From assembly GCF_015477765.1 (NCBI RefSeq), contig NZ_JADLQQ010000007.1, positions 62,001 through 126,000 of the forward strand: DNA of 64,000 nucleotides. The letters run 5' to 3'. Made by a program: the position numbers and the translations under genes. A model generated the notes under the pieces. The model was not told the DNA's origin. It searched no databases and saw nothing but the letters and a program-made list of their open reading frames with translations. The DNA is from Nocardia transvalensis (GTDB taxonomy: Bacteria > Actinomycetota > Actinomycetes > Mycobacteriales > Mycobacteriaceae). Below are positions 8,086-16,029 of this stretch, piece by piece (the stretch's first letter is position 1; each line of letters opens with the position of its first letter).

Positions 8086-8897
8086 AAACCGTGGGTTTGC
8101 GGAACGCGAAGACGGAAACCGGGCGTCGAGGCGGCGCCCGGGCCGCTGTCGTGGCCGCGACACCGGCGGGTGAGGGGCACACCCGGGAGGCGGTCGTCCG
8201 GCTTCTGCTGGAAGAGGGCCCGATCACCGCGACCGCCATCGGCCAGCGTCTGGGCCTGAGCCCGGCCGGTGTGCGTCGGCACCTGGATGCGCTGATCGAA
8301 TCCGGTGAGGCGCGCGCGACCAGGTCGGCGCCGTGGCAGCAGAAGGGGCGCGGCCGTCCCGCCAAGCAGTATCAGCTCACTGCCGCGGGCCGGGGCCGCC
8401 TGGGTCACGCCTATGACGATCTGGCGGGCGCGGCCATGCGCCAGCTGCGTGAGCTCGGTGGCGAGAAGGCGATCGTCGACTTCGCTCGCCAGCGTGTGGC
8501 CACGATCGTCGCCGGTATCGATAAGCTCGCCCGGCACACCCCCGAGGCCACGGCCACCAAGGCCACCGAGATCGCGGAGGCGTTCACCGACGCCGGATTC
8601 GCGGCCTCGACCCGCAAGGTGGGTGCCGGAGTGCAGATCTGCCAACATCACTGCCCGGTGTCGCATGTGGCCGAGGAATTCCCGGAACTGTGCGCCGCCG
8701 AACTGGAGGCCTTCCGCGAACTGCTGGGCACCCACGTGCAGCGGCTGGCGACCATCGCCAACGGCGACTGCGCCTGCACCACGCACGTCCCGCTGTTCGT
8801 CCTCCCGAACAGTACGAATACCAACCCGAACTCAGATGAGGCCGTTGCCCAGCCCGCAACGGTGACCCCGAACGACTCCGGAAGGAGTGCCGAATGA
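8082..8897 (+). CDS. sufR: SufR, iron-sulfur-sensing repressor of the suf operon
   Basis: A 271-residue winged-helix regulator. Residues about 30-105 carry the HTH ('TAIGQRLGLSPAGVRRHLDA') and wing ('RGRPAKQYQLTAAGRG'). The C-terminal half carries the cluster-binding cysteines: C187 and C191 in 'ICQHHCPVSH', C204 in 'ELCAAE', and C230/C232 in 'GDCACTT'. SufR proteins bind a 4Fe-4S cluster and repress suf when clusters are sufficient. GTG 8082 is preferred because it begins the 'VKTVGLRNAK' segment right at the operator, although the purine-rich stretch at 8054-8062 is rather distant. The stop overlaps sufB by four bases. Confidence 0.9.
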   Translation: MKTVGLRNAKTETGRRGGARAAVVAATPAGEGHTREAVVRLLLEEGPITATAIGQRLGLSPAGVRRHLDALIESGEARATRSAPWQQKGRGRPAKQYQLTAAGRGRLGHAYDDLAGAAMRQLRELGGEKAIVDFARQRVATIVAGIDKLARHTPEATATKATEIAEAFTDAGFAASTRKVGAGVQICQHHCPVSHVAEEFPELCAAELEAFRELLGTHVQRLATIANGDCACTTHVPLFVLPNSTNTNPNSDEAVAQPATVTPNDSGRSAE

Positions 8898-10330
8898 CGA
8901 CGACCACCGACCAGGTGCAGCCGCTGACCCAGGAGGAGACCATTGCCTCGCTGGGTAAGTACGGCTACGGCTGGGCAGACAAGGATGTCGCCGGTGCCAG
9001 TGCCAAGCGCGGCTTGTCCGAGGAGGTCGTGCGCGACATCTCGGCGAAGAAGAACGAGCCCGAGTGGATGCTCGACATCCGGCTGAAGGCGCTGCGCATC
9101 TTCGACCGCAAGCCGATGCCGACCTGGGGTTCCAACCTCGAGGGCATCGACTTCGACAACATCAAGTACTTCGTGCGCTCGACGGAGAAGCAGGCCACCA
9201 CCTGGGACGAGCTGCCCGAGGACATCAAGAACACCTACGACAAGCTGGGCATCCCGGAGGCGGAGAAGCAGCGCCTGATCGCCGGTGTGGCCGCCCAGTA
9301 CGAGTCCGAGGTGGTCTACCACCAGATCCGCGAGGACCTGGAGAAGCAGGGTGTCATCTTCCTCGACACCGACACCGGCCTGCGCGAGCATCCGGAGATC
9401 TTCCAGCAGTACTTCGGCTCGGTCATCCCGGCCGGTGACAACAAGTTCTCCGCGCTGAACACCGCCGTGTGGTCGGGTGGCTCGTTCATCTACGTGCCGC
9501 CGGGGGTGCACGTCGATATCCCGCTGCAGGCCTACTTCCGGATCAACACCGAGAACATGGGCCAGTTCGAGCGGACGCTGATCATCGTCGACGAGGGTGC
9601 CTACGTGCACTACGTCGAGGGCTGCACCGCGCCGATCTACAAGTCGGACTCGCTGCACTCGGCGGTGGTGGAGATCATCGTCAAGGACGGCGGCCGCTGC
9701 CGCTACACGACCATCCAGAACTGGTCCAACAACGTCTACAACCTGGTCACCAAGCGGGCCAAGGCGGGCGCGGGCGCGACCATGGAGTGGATCGACGGCA
9801 ATATCGGCTCCAAGGTCACCATGAAGTACCCGGCGGTCTGGATGACCGGCGAGCACGCCAAGGGCGAGGTGCTGTCGGTGGCGTTCGCCGGCGAGGGCCA
9901 GCACCAGGACACCGGCGCGAAGATGCTGCACCTGGCGCCGCACACCTCCTCGACCATCGTGTCGAAGTCGGTGGCGCGCGGCGGCGGGCGGGCCTCCTAC
10001 CGCGGCCTGGTCCAGGTCAACAAGGGCGCGTACGGTTCGCGCTCGACAGTGAAATGCGATGCGCTGCTGGTGGATACGATCAGCCGCTCCGACACCTACC
10101 CCTACGTCGACATCCGCGAGGACGACGTGACGATGGGCCACGAGGCCACCGTCTCCAAGGTGTCCGAGGATCAGCTGTTCTACCTGATGAGCCGCGGCCT
10201 CACCGAGGACGAGGCGATGGCGATGGTGGTGCGCGGCTTCGTCGAGCCGATCGCCAAGGAACTGCCCATGGAGTACGCGCTCGAGCTGAACCGCCTGATC
10301 GAGCTGCAGATGGAAGGAGCCGTCGGCTGA
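8894..10330 (+). CDS. sufB: Fe-S cluster assembly scaffold SufB
   Basis: A 478-residue SufB, the scaffold subunit of the SufBC2D complex on which Fe-S clusters are built. The family core is intact: 'GSFIYVPPGVHVDIPLQ', 'YVHYVEGCTAPIYKSDSLHS', 'LHLAPHTSSTIVSKS', and 'SRSDTYPYVDIREDDV', the last containing the region of the conserved cluster-site residues. The protein is uninterrupted, whereas M. tuberculosis SufB carries an intein. It overlaps sufR (ATGA at 8894-8897) and sufD (TGATG at 10328-10332), so translation of the three is coupled. Confidence 0.95.
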   Translation: MTTTTDQVQPLTQEETIASLGKYGYGWADKDVAGASAKRGLSEEVVRDISAKKNEPEWMLDIRLKALRIFDRKPMPTWGSNLEGIDFDNIKYFVRSTEKQATTWDELPEDIKNTYDKLGIPEAEKQRLIAGVAAQYESEVVYHQIREDLEKQGVIFLDTDTGLREHPEIFQQYFGSVIPAGDNKFSALNTAVWSGGSFIYVPPGVHVDIPLQAYFRINTENMGQFERTLIIVDEGAYVHYVEGCTAPIYKSDSLHSAVVEIIVKDGGRCRYTTIQNWSNNVYNLVTKRAKAGAGATMEWIDGNIGSKVTMKYPAVWMTGEHAKGEVLSVAFAGEGQHQDTGAKMLHLAPHTSSTIVSKSVARGGGRASYRGLVQVNKGAYGSRSTVKCDALLVDTISRSDTYPYVDIREDDVTMGHEATVSKVSEDQLFYLMSRGLTEDEAMAMVVRGFVEPIAKELPMEYALELNRLIELQMEGAVG

Positions 10331-11508
10331 TGCCGGTCGAGAACGTTGCCGTTGCCGGTGAGGCCAAGGTCCCTGCCGCCAACAAGGGTGAGCTGTTCAC
10401 CTCGTTCGACGTGGATGCCTTCGAGGTGCCCTCGGGTAAGGACGAGGCATGGCGGTTCACCCCGTTGCGCCGCCTGCGCGGATTGCACGACGGCACCGCG
10501 GTGCGCGACGGCAAGGCGGTCGTGGAGGTGGCGGCCGCCGATGGTGTGACCGTGGAGACGGTGGGCCGTGACGACGCGCGCCTCGGCGAGGCCGGCGTAC
10601 CGGCGGATCGGGTTGCCGCGCAGGCGTACTCGGGCTTCGAGCAGGCGACGATCGTCACCGTCGGTGCGGAAACCGAAGTGGCCGAGTCGGTCACGGTCAC
10701 CATCACCGGCCCCGGCGAGGGCAAAACGGCCTATGGTCACCTGCAGATCCGGCTCGCCAACTTCGCCAAGGCCACCGTGGTTCTCGACCAGCGCGGCAGC
10801 GGAACCTACGCCGAGAACGTGGAATTCGTACTCGGCGACAGCGCCAAGCTGACCGTCGTCGCGGTGCAGGACTGGGCCGACGACGCCGTGCACGCCACCG
10901 CGCATCACGCCGAGCTCGGCCGCGACGCCACGTTGCGACACACCAACGTCACCCTCGGTGGCGATCTGGTGCGCCTGACCGCGACCGTCCGCTACGACGG
11001 CCCCGGCGGCGACGCCGAGCTGCTGGGCCTGTACTTCGCCGACGACGGACAGCACTTCGAGCAGCGCTTGCTGGTGGATCACGCGGTGCCGAACTGCAAG
11101 TCGAACGTGCTGTACAAGGGTGCGCTGCAGGGCGATCCGCACTCACACAAGCCCGACGCGCACACCGTGTGGGTGGGCGACGTGCTGATCCGCGCGGAGG
11201 CCGAGGGCACCGACACCTACGAGGCGAACCGCAACCTGGTGCTCACCGATGGCGCGCGCGCCGACTCGGTGCCGAACCTCGAAATCGAGACGGGCGAGAT
11301 CGTCGGTGCCGGACACGCCTCGGCGACCGGTCGTTTCGACGACGAGCAGCTGTTCTACCTGCGCGCTCGCGGTATCCCGGAGGACGTCGCCCGCCGCTTG
11401 GTGGTGCGCGGTTTCTTCCACGAGATCATCCAGAAGATCGCGGTCCCCGAGATCCGGGAGCGGCTCGAGACGGCCATCGAGGCCGAACTCGCCGCGATCG
11501 GTGTCTGA
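10330..11508 (+). CDS. sufD: Fe-S cluster assembly protein SufD
   Basis: A 392-residue SufB/SufD-superfamily protein. The right-handed beta-helix core runs from about residue 110, with the family-typical 'PNLEIETGEIVGAGHASATG' and 'FYLRARGIPEDVARRLVVRGFF' near the C terminus. The N terminus has 'DEAWRFTPLRRLRGL', a SufD signature. SufD partners SufB and SufC and is linked to iron acquisition for the scaffold. Its ATG shares a base with the sufB stop. Confidence 0.93.
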   Translation: MPVENVAVAGEAKVPAANKGELFTSFDVDAFEVPSGKDEAWRFTPLRRLRGLHDGTAVRDGKAVVEVAAADGVTVETVGRDDARLGEAGVPADRVAAQAYSGFEQATIVTVGAETEVAESVTVTITGPGEGKTAYGHLQIRLANFAKATVVLDQRGSGTYAENVEFVLGDSAKLTVVAVQDWADDAVHATAHHAELGRDATLRHTNVTLGGDLVRLTATVRYDGPGGDAELLGLYFADDGQHFEQRLLVDHAVPNCKSNVLYKGALQGDPHSHKPDAHTVWVGDVLIRAEAEGTDTYEANRNLVLTDGARADSVPNLEIETGEIVGAGHASATGRFDDEQLFYLRARGIPEDVARRLVVRGFFHEIIQKIAVPEIRERLETAIEAELAAIGV

Positions 11509-11546
11509 CCCACGAACCTATTACCCCGCAAAGGAACTCGAATTCG

Positions 11547-12320
11547 ATGACCACCCTGGAAATCAAGGACCTGCACGTCGAGGTTGCCAACCCCGACGAG
11601 TCCGGTGAGCCCATCAAGATCCTCAAGGGCGTGAACCTCACCGTGAAATCCGGTGAGACGCATGCCATCATGGGCCCCAACGGCTCGGGCAAGTCGACCC
11701 TGTCCTACGCCATCGCCGGTCACCCGAAGTACACCGTGACCCAGGGCTCGATCACCCTGGACGGCGAGGACGTGCTGGCCATGTCCGTGGACGAGCGCGC
11801 CCGCGCGGGCCTGTTCCTGGCCATGCAGTACCCGGTCGAGGTGCCCGGCGTCTCCACGTCGAACTTCCTGCGCACCGCCGCCACCGCCGTGCGCGGCGAG
11901 GCCCCGAAGCTGCGGCACTGGGTCAAGGAGGTCAAGGAGTCGATGTCGGAGCTGGACATCGACCCGGCCTTCGCCGAGCGCAGCGTCAACGAGGGCTTCT
12001 CCGGCGGCGAGAAGAAGCGCCACGAGATCCTGCAGCTGGGCCTGCTCAAGCCGAAGATCGCCATCCTCGACGAGACCGACTCGGGCCTGGACGTGGACGC
12101 GCTGCGCATCGTCTCCGAGGGCGTCAACCGCTACTCCGAGCGCGAGAACGGCGGCATCCTGCTCATCACCCACTACACCCGCATCCTGCGCTACATCCAG
12201 CCGCAGTTCGTGCACGTGTTCGTGGGCGGGCGCATCGTCGCCGAGGGCGGGCCGGAGCTCGCCGAGGAACTGGACGCCAACGGCTACGTGCGATTCACCT
12301 CCGCTGCTGTAGGAGCCTGA
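11547..12320 (+). CDS. sufC: Fe-S cluster assembly ATPase SufC
   Basis: A 257-residue ABC-type ATPase without a membrane partner. Walker A 'IMGPNGSGKSTLSYAI', the SufC-type signature 'NEGFSGGEKKRHEIL', and Walker B with the SufC-specific 'LDETDSGLDVDALR' in place of the transporter EPT motif are all visible. SufC dimerises on SufB-SufD and its ATP cycle reshapes the scaffold. It starts 38 bases after sufD, with 'AAAGGAA' at 11529-11535 as a plausible ribosome-binding site. Confidence 0.95.
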   Translation: MTTLEIKDLHVEVANPDESGEPIKILKGVNLTVKSGETHAIMGPNGSGKSTLSYAIAGHPKYTVTQGSITLDGEDVLAMSVDERARAGLFLAMQYPVEVPGVSTSNFLRTAATAVRGEAPKLRHWVKEVKESMSELDIDPAFAERSVNEGFSGGEKKRHEILQLGLLKPKIAILDETDSGLDVDALRIVSEGVNRYSERENGGILLITHYTRILRYIQPQFVHVFVGGRIVAEGGPELAEELDANGYVRFTSAAVGA

Positions 12321-12321
12321 T

Positions 12322-13575
12322 ATGACCGCAACCGTGCGCACACTCGATGTCGCGAGGATTCGGGCCGACTTCCCGATTCTGAGCCGCACCGTGCGCGACG
12401 GAAAACCCCTGGTGTACCTGGACTCCGGGGCCACGTCGCAGCGCCCGCTCGCGGTGCTCGACGCCGAGCGGGACTTCCTGACCACCCACAACGCGGCGGT
12501 ACACCGTGGCGCGCACCAGCTGTCGGAGGAGGCGACCGACGCCTACGAGGACGCGCGCGCCGAGGTCGCACGGTTCGTGGGCGTGGACGCGAACGAGATC
12601 GTGTTCACCAAGAACGCGACCGAATCGCTGAATCTGGTGACCTACTCGTTCGCCGACAAGCGGTTCCCGTACCACGTGGGCCCGGGCGACGAGATCGTGA
12701 TCACCGAGCTGGAGCATCACGCGAACCTGGTGCCCTGGCAGGAGCTCGCCCAGCGCACCGGGGCGACGCTGAAGTGGTACGGCATCACCGACGACGGGCG
12801 CATCGATCTCGATTCGCTGGAGCTGTCCCCGGCCACCAAGGTGGTCGCCTTCACGCACGTCTCCAACGTCACCGGGGCCATCACCGATGTGCCCGACATG
12901 GTGCGCCGCGCCAAGGAGGTCGGCGCGCTGACGGTGCTCGACGCCTGCCAGTCGGTGCCGCATATGCCGGTGAACTTCCGCGAGCTGGGCGTCGATTTCG
13001 CGGCGTTCTCCGGGCACAAGATGCTCGGCCCGTCGGGTGTGGGCGTGCTCTACGGCCGCTACGCGCTGCTGGAGGAGACCCCGCCGTTCATCACGGGCGG
13101 CTCGATGATCGAGACCGTCACCATGCAGCGCACCACCTTCGCCGCGCCGCCGCAGCGATTCGAGGCCGGGGTGCCGATGTCCTCGCAGGTCATCGGGTTG
13201 GGCGCGGCCGTGCGGTATCTGGACGAACTCGGCATGGACGCCGTCGAGGCACATGAGCACGCGCTGACCGGCGCGGCGCTCGAGGGCCTGGGCGCGATCG
13301 ACGGGGTGCGGATCGTCGGCCCGACCGAGAACGTGGACCGCGGTGGCGCGGTGTCGTTCGTGGTCGACGGCATCCACGCCCACGACGTGGGCCAGATCCT
13401 CGACGACGAGGGCGTCGCGATCCGCGTCGGCCACCACTGCGCGTGGCCGCTCATGCGCCGCCTGGGCATCCCGGCCACCGCCCGCGCCTCCTTCGCCGTC
13501 TACAACACCCTCGACGAGGTCGACGCGCTGGTCGCCGCGGTGCGGAAGGCGCAGACCTTCTTCGGAGTTGCATAG
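12322..13575 (+). CDS. sufS: Cysteine desulfurase SufS
   Basis: A 417-residue class V aminotransferase-fold, PLP-dependent group II cysteine desulfurase that supplies persulfide sulfur from cysteine. The PLP lysine is K233 in 'FSGHKMLGPSGVGVLYG', and the catalytic cysteine is C373 in 'RVGHHCAWPLMRRLG', in the short lobe typical of SufS. 'YLDSGATSQRP' and 'NAAVHRGAHQLSEEAT' mark the N-terminal cofactor region. It begins one base after the sufC stop. Its activator is probably SufU, the next gene. Confidence 0.95.
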   Translation: MTATVRTLDVARIRADFPILSRTVRDGKPLVYLDSGATSQRPLAVLDAERDFLTTHNAAVHRGAHQLSEEATDAYEDARAEVARFVGVDANEIVFTKNATESLNLVTYSFADKRFPYHVGPGDEIVITELEHHANLVPWQELAQRTGATLKWYGITDDGRIDLDSLELSPATKVVAFTHVSNVTGAITDVPDMVRRAKEVGALTVLDACQSVPHMPVNFRELGVDFAAFSGHKMLGPSGVGVLYGRYALLEETPPFITGGSMIETVTMQRTTFAAPPQRFEAGVPMSSQVIGLGAAVRYLDELGMDAVEAHEHALTGAALEGLGAIDGVRIVGPTENVDRGGAVSFVVDGIHAHDVGQILDDEGVAIRVGHHCAWPLMRRLGIPATARASFAVYNTLDEVDALVAAVRKAQTFFGVA

Positions 13576-13578
13576 AAC

Positions 13579-14082
13579 ATGCGCATGGAGCAGATGTACC
13601 AGGAAGTCATCCTGGACCACTACAAGCATCCGCATCACCGCGGACTGCGGGAGCCGTACGGTGCCGAGGTGCACCACGTCAACCCCACCTGCGGTGACGA
13701 GGTGACCCTGCGCGTCGCGATCGACGACAAGGGCGACGTCGCCGACGTCTCCTACGACGGCCAGGGCTGTTCGATCAGCCAGGCCGCCACCTCGATCCTC
13801 ACCGACCAGGTGATCGGCCTGCCGGTGCAGCAGGCGCTGAAGGTCGTGGACTCCTACAACGAGATGATCTCCAGCCGCGGCACGCTCGAGGGCGATGAGG
13901 ACGTGCTCGGCGACGGCATCGCGCTGGCCGGTGTCTCGAAGTATCCGGCGCGGGTGAAATGCGCGTTGCTGGGCTGGATGGCGTTCAAGGACGCGGTGGT
14001 CCGGATAACCCACGAACGAGCAGTGGGAGACACTGCACAGGAGACCAAGTCCGCGATGGGTAATGGGGAGCGTCATGAGTGA
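13579..14082 (+). CDS. sufU: Zn-dependent sulfurtransferase SufU
   Basis: A 167-residue IscU-like protein of the SufU class, which takes persulfide from SufS in a zinc-exchange mechanism. The three conserved cysteines are C38 ('NPTCGDEV'), C64 ('GQGCSISQ') and C128 ('RVKCALLGW'), with the conserved Asp in 'CGDE'. The C-terminal 30 residues are less conserved. The 3' end overlaps the start of sufT by eight bases, consistent with coupling. Confidence 0.93.
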   Translation: MRMEQMYQEVILDHYKHPHHRGLREPYGAEVHHVNPTCGDEVTLRVAIDDKGDVADVSYDGQGCSISQAATSILTDQVIGLPVQQALKVVDSYNEMISSRGTLEGDEDVLGDGIALAGVSKYPARVKCALLGWMAFKDAVVRITHERAVGDTAQETKSAMGNGERHE

Positions 14083-14431
14083 GACACCCGCCACCGAGCA
14101 ACAGCTGTCCGACGAGGAGATGCGCCTGCTCGAGGACATCGAAGAGGCGATGCGCGATGTCGTCGACCCGGAACTGGGCATCAACGTCGTCGACCTCGGC
14201 CTGGTCTACGGTCTGCGCGTCGAGGAGGACATCGCGGTCATCGACATGACCCTGACGTCCGCGGCCTGCCCACTGACCGACGTCATCGAGGACCAGTCCC
14301 GCAACGCCCTGGTGCGCAGCGGCCTCGTCGAGGACCTCAAGATCAACTGGGTCTGGATGCCGCCGTGGGGGCCGGACAAGATCACCGAGGACGGCCGCGA
14401 GCAGCTGCGCGCCCTGGGCTTCACCGTCTAG
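14075..14431 (+). CDS. sufT: SufT/MIP18-family (DUF59) Fe-S maturation protein
   Basis: A 118-residue DUF59 protein beginning 'MSETPATEQQLSDEEM'. 'VVDPELGINVVDLGLVYGL' and 'MTLTSAACPLTDVIEDQ' are the family core, with the conserved Cys in 'SAACPLTD'. SufT-type proteins help mature Fe-S clients. It is the last gene of the operon, equivalent to Rv1466 in position. ATG 14075 is chosen over ATG 14063 because GGGGAG at 14065-14070 sits just upstream of it and the internal 'MSET' start is usual. Confidence 0.88.
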   Translation: MSETPATEQQLSDEEMRLLEDIEEAMRDVVDPELGINVVDLGLVYGLRVEEDIAVIDMTLTSAACPLTDVIEDQSRNALVRSGLVEDLKINWVWMPPWGPDKITEDGREQLRALGFTV

Positions 14432-14491
14432 GCCACAGCGACTCGGTCGCCCATTCCTTGGACAGACCGGCGTCCGGTAGGCGAAGATTCA

Positions 14492-14518
14492 CCCCGTTCG
14501 TTTCTCTTACGGGGAGGA
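14492..14518 (+). promoter_or_regulatory. Hairpin overlapping the DUF4189 ribosome-binding site
   Basis: CCCCGT at 14492-14497 can pair with ACGGGG at 14509-14514, leaving an 11-base loop. The 3' arm overlaps the strong Shine-Dalgarno GGGGAGGA (14511-14518) for the ATG at 14526. The arrangement could lower translation when folded; this is inference from complementarity only. Confidence 0.4.
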
Positions 14519-14525
14519 ATCACCA

Positions 14526-14951
14526 ATGTCATTGCTGCGCAAGGCCGCCTGGTGTCTATCGGTACCGGCGGCGGCAGGGCTGACCGTCGTATCCGCAGGT
14601 CCGGCGAGCGCTGCCGACGACCTCTACGGTGCCCTGTCGGTCTCGCCGAGCACCGGGACGGTCGCCTACGCCGTCAACCACAACAGCTGGGCGACCGCCG
14701 ACGCGGGCGCCAACGTCAAATGCGGTGTGTACGACTGCGAGGTGGTCGTGCACTTTGCCAACGCCTGCGGTGCCGTGGCCCAGGGCGCGGATCGCCGCTT
14801 CGGCGGCGCCTGGGCCCCGACCAAGGTCGAGGCAGAAAGAGCCGCTGTCGAGTCCCTGGGCCTGAGCGCCCCGCCGTTCCCGGACCTCGGCAGCGCCTCA
14901 CCCCGTGCGGCCCAGGTGGTCCTGTCGGCCTGCACCGACAACGCCCAGTAA
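14526..14951 (+). CDS. Secreted DUF4189-family protein
   Basis: A 141-residue protein with a Sec signal peptide ('MSLLRKAAWCLSVPAAAGL', cleavage likely after 'GPASA' at about residue 29) and one DUF4189 domain: 'DLYGALSVSP' near the start, 'YAVNHNSWATADAGANVKCG' and 'GGAWAPTKVEAERAAVESLG'. Mature cysteines in 'VKCGVYDCEV', 'NACGAV' and 'SACTDN' probably form disulfides. The family is widespread in actinobacteria and has no established activity. It is preceded by a strong ribosome-binding site partly within a hairpin. Confidence 0.82.
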   Translation: MSLLRKAAWCLSVPAAAGLTVVSAGPASAADDLYGALSVSPSTGTVAYAVNHNSWATADAGANVKCGVYDCEVVVHFANACGAVAQGADRRFGGAWAPTKVEAERAAVESLGLSAPPFPDLGSASPRAAQVVLSACTDNAQ

Positions 14952-15006
14952 GGGCCGCAGAGAAATTCGCGTGCGCCGCCATCGGGGAGTGGATAACGTC
15001 CCCGGT

Positions 15007-15054
15007 ATGCGAATCGTGTGCGGTAAGAAGATCCGGGATGTGGATATCGGTTAA
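15007..15054 (+). pseudogene. N-terminal remnant of A1408 methyltransferase gene, ended by TAA
   Basis: ATG 15007 opens 'MRIVCGKKIRDVDIG' and then meets TAA at 15052-15054. The reading continues in the same frame as 'ARELIARHSAVRVDLGTGDG' into the methyltransferase at 15085. The 'GKK' N-terminal strand is how KamB/NpmA-type enzymes begin, so these codons look like the genuine original 5' end, separated by a single nonsense codon. Confidence 0.65.
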
Positions 15055-15084
15055 GCCCGGGAGCTGATCGCCCGCCACTCGGCG

Positions 15085-15657
15085 GTGCGCGTCGACCTGG
15101 GAACCGGTGACGGGCGTGCGGTGCTGGCCGCCGCGGCCGCGAATTCGCGGCTGCTGGTCATCGGTGTGGATGCGAGCGCCGCCGGAATGGTGGATGCCTC
15201 CCGGCGGGCGATGCGATCGCGCGACGGCTCGAATGCCCTGTTCGTCGTCGCGGCCGCCGAACGCCTGCCGCCCGAACTGAACGGGCTCGCCGACGAGGTC
15301 ACGGTCAATTTCCCCTGGGGTTCACTGCTGCGCGGACTGCTCGGCGCCGACGACGCGGTGCTGGGCGGCCTCGCGAGAATCATGAAACCCGGTGCGGCAC
15401 TGTCGATACTGCTGTCGGTGACCGATCAGGATCGCGGCGCCGGAGTGGCGGCCATCGAGGACGGCGCGGCGCTGTCGGCCCTCGTCGGCCCCTATGCCGC
15501 GCAGGGGCTGGCCATTACCGAGATCCGGCCGCTGGCCGCGGCGGATGTCGCCGCGGCGGGCTCGAGCTGGGGTAAGCGTCTGGGCGCGGGTACGCGTCGT
15601 CCGGCCTGGCTGATCGCTGCGCGGCGCGCGGCCGCGGGGCAGGCCCGGGCCGGATGA
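15085..15657 (+). CDS. 16S rRNA (adenine-1408-N1)-methyltransferase homologue (KamB/NpmA-like), N-terminally truncated
   Basis: A 190-residue class I SAM-dependent methyltransferase fold. 'VDLGTGDGRAVL' is the SAM-binding motif I, 'VIGVDASAAGMVDAS' motif II, and 'VTVNFPWGSLLRGLLG' the hallmark of A1408 methyltransferases, whose members confer aminoglycoside resistance by methylating A1408. 'SSWGKRLGAG' near the C terminus also matches the family. The natural start appears to be ATG 15007, but TAA at 15052 cuts it. Expression could only come from the GTG at 15085 or another internal start, losing the N-terminal strand that helps bind RNA. It is either a recent pseudogene or a shortened protein. 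Confidence 0.6.
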   Translation: MRVDLGTGDGRAVLAAAAANSRLLVIGVDASAAGMVDASRRAMRSRDGSNALFVVAAAERLPPELNGLADEVTVNFPWGSLLRGLLGADDAVLGGLARIMKPGAALSILLSVTDQDRGAGVAAIEDGAALSALVGPYAAQGLAITEIRPLAAADVAAAGSSWGKRLGAGTRRPAWLIAARRAAAGQARAG

Positions 15658-15732
15658 TCGCACCTCCCGAAACCCCCTGGGTGGGAGCGGCATTCGTGCG
15701 ATGCTGAATCCGGGAGCGAGGGAGGACCGGAT

Positions 15733-16029
15733 ATGCAGTATCGACCGACGGCGACCGAGGTACTCGACTCGCTCGCGGAATTGCTGGACCACGTGCTGCT
15801 GCCCGCCCTACCCGACGAACTGCAACATCGGGCTCGGGTGGGCGCCAACCTCGCCCGCATCGTCCGGCGCGAACTGGAACTCGGCCCGGCCGCGGCCCAG
15901 CGCGAACGCGAGCTGCTGGCCGCGGTCCCGGCCGGCTCGGACGAGGCCCTGTGGCAGGCGCTGGTCGTGGTGGTGCGGGCCGATCTGGCGATCGCCAAGC
16001 CCGGATACGACGCGTGGGAGGGGGAGTGA
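15733..16029 (+). CDS. DUF6285-like small protein
   Basis: A 98-residue, mostly helical protein beginning 'MQYRPTATEVLDSLAELLDH', with 'HRARVGANLARIVRRELELG'. These proteins occur next to a phosphotransferase and an acyl-CoA dehydrogenase, exactly the arrangement here. Function is unknown; the fixed partnership suggests an accessory role to the kinase or dehydrogenase. GGGAGGA at 15719-15725 is its ribosome-binding site. The stop overlaps the next start (GTGA at 16026-16029). Confidence 0.75.
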   Translation: MQYRPTATEVLDSLAELLDHVLLPALPDELQHRARVGANLARIVRRELELGPAAAQRERELLAAVPAGSDEALWQALVVVVRADLAIAKPGYDAWEGE

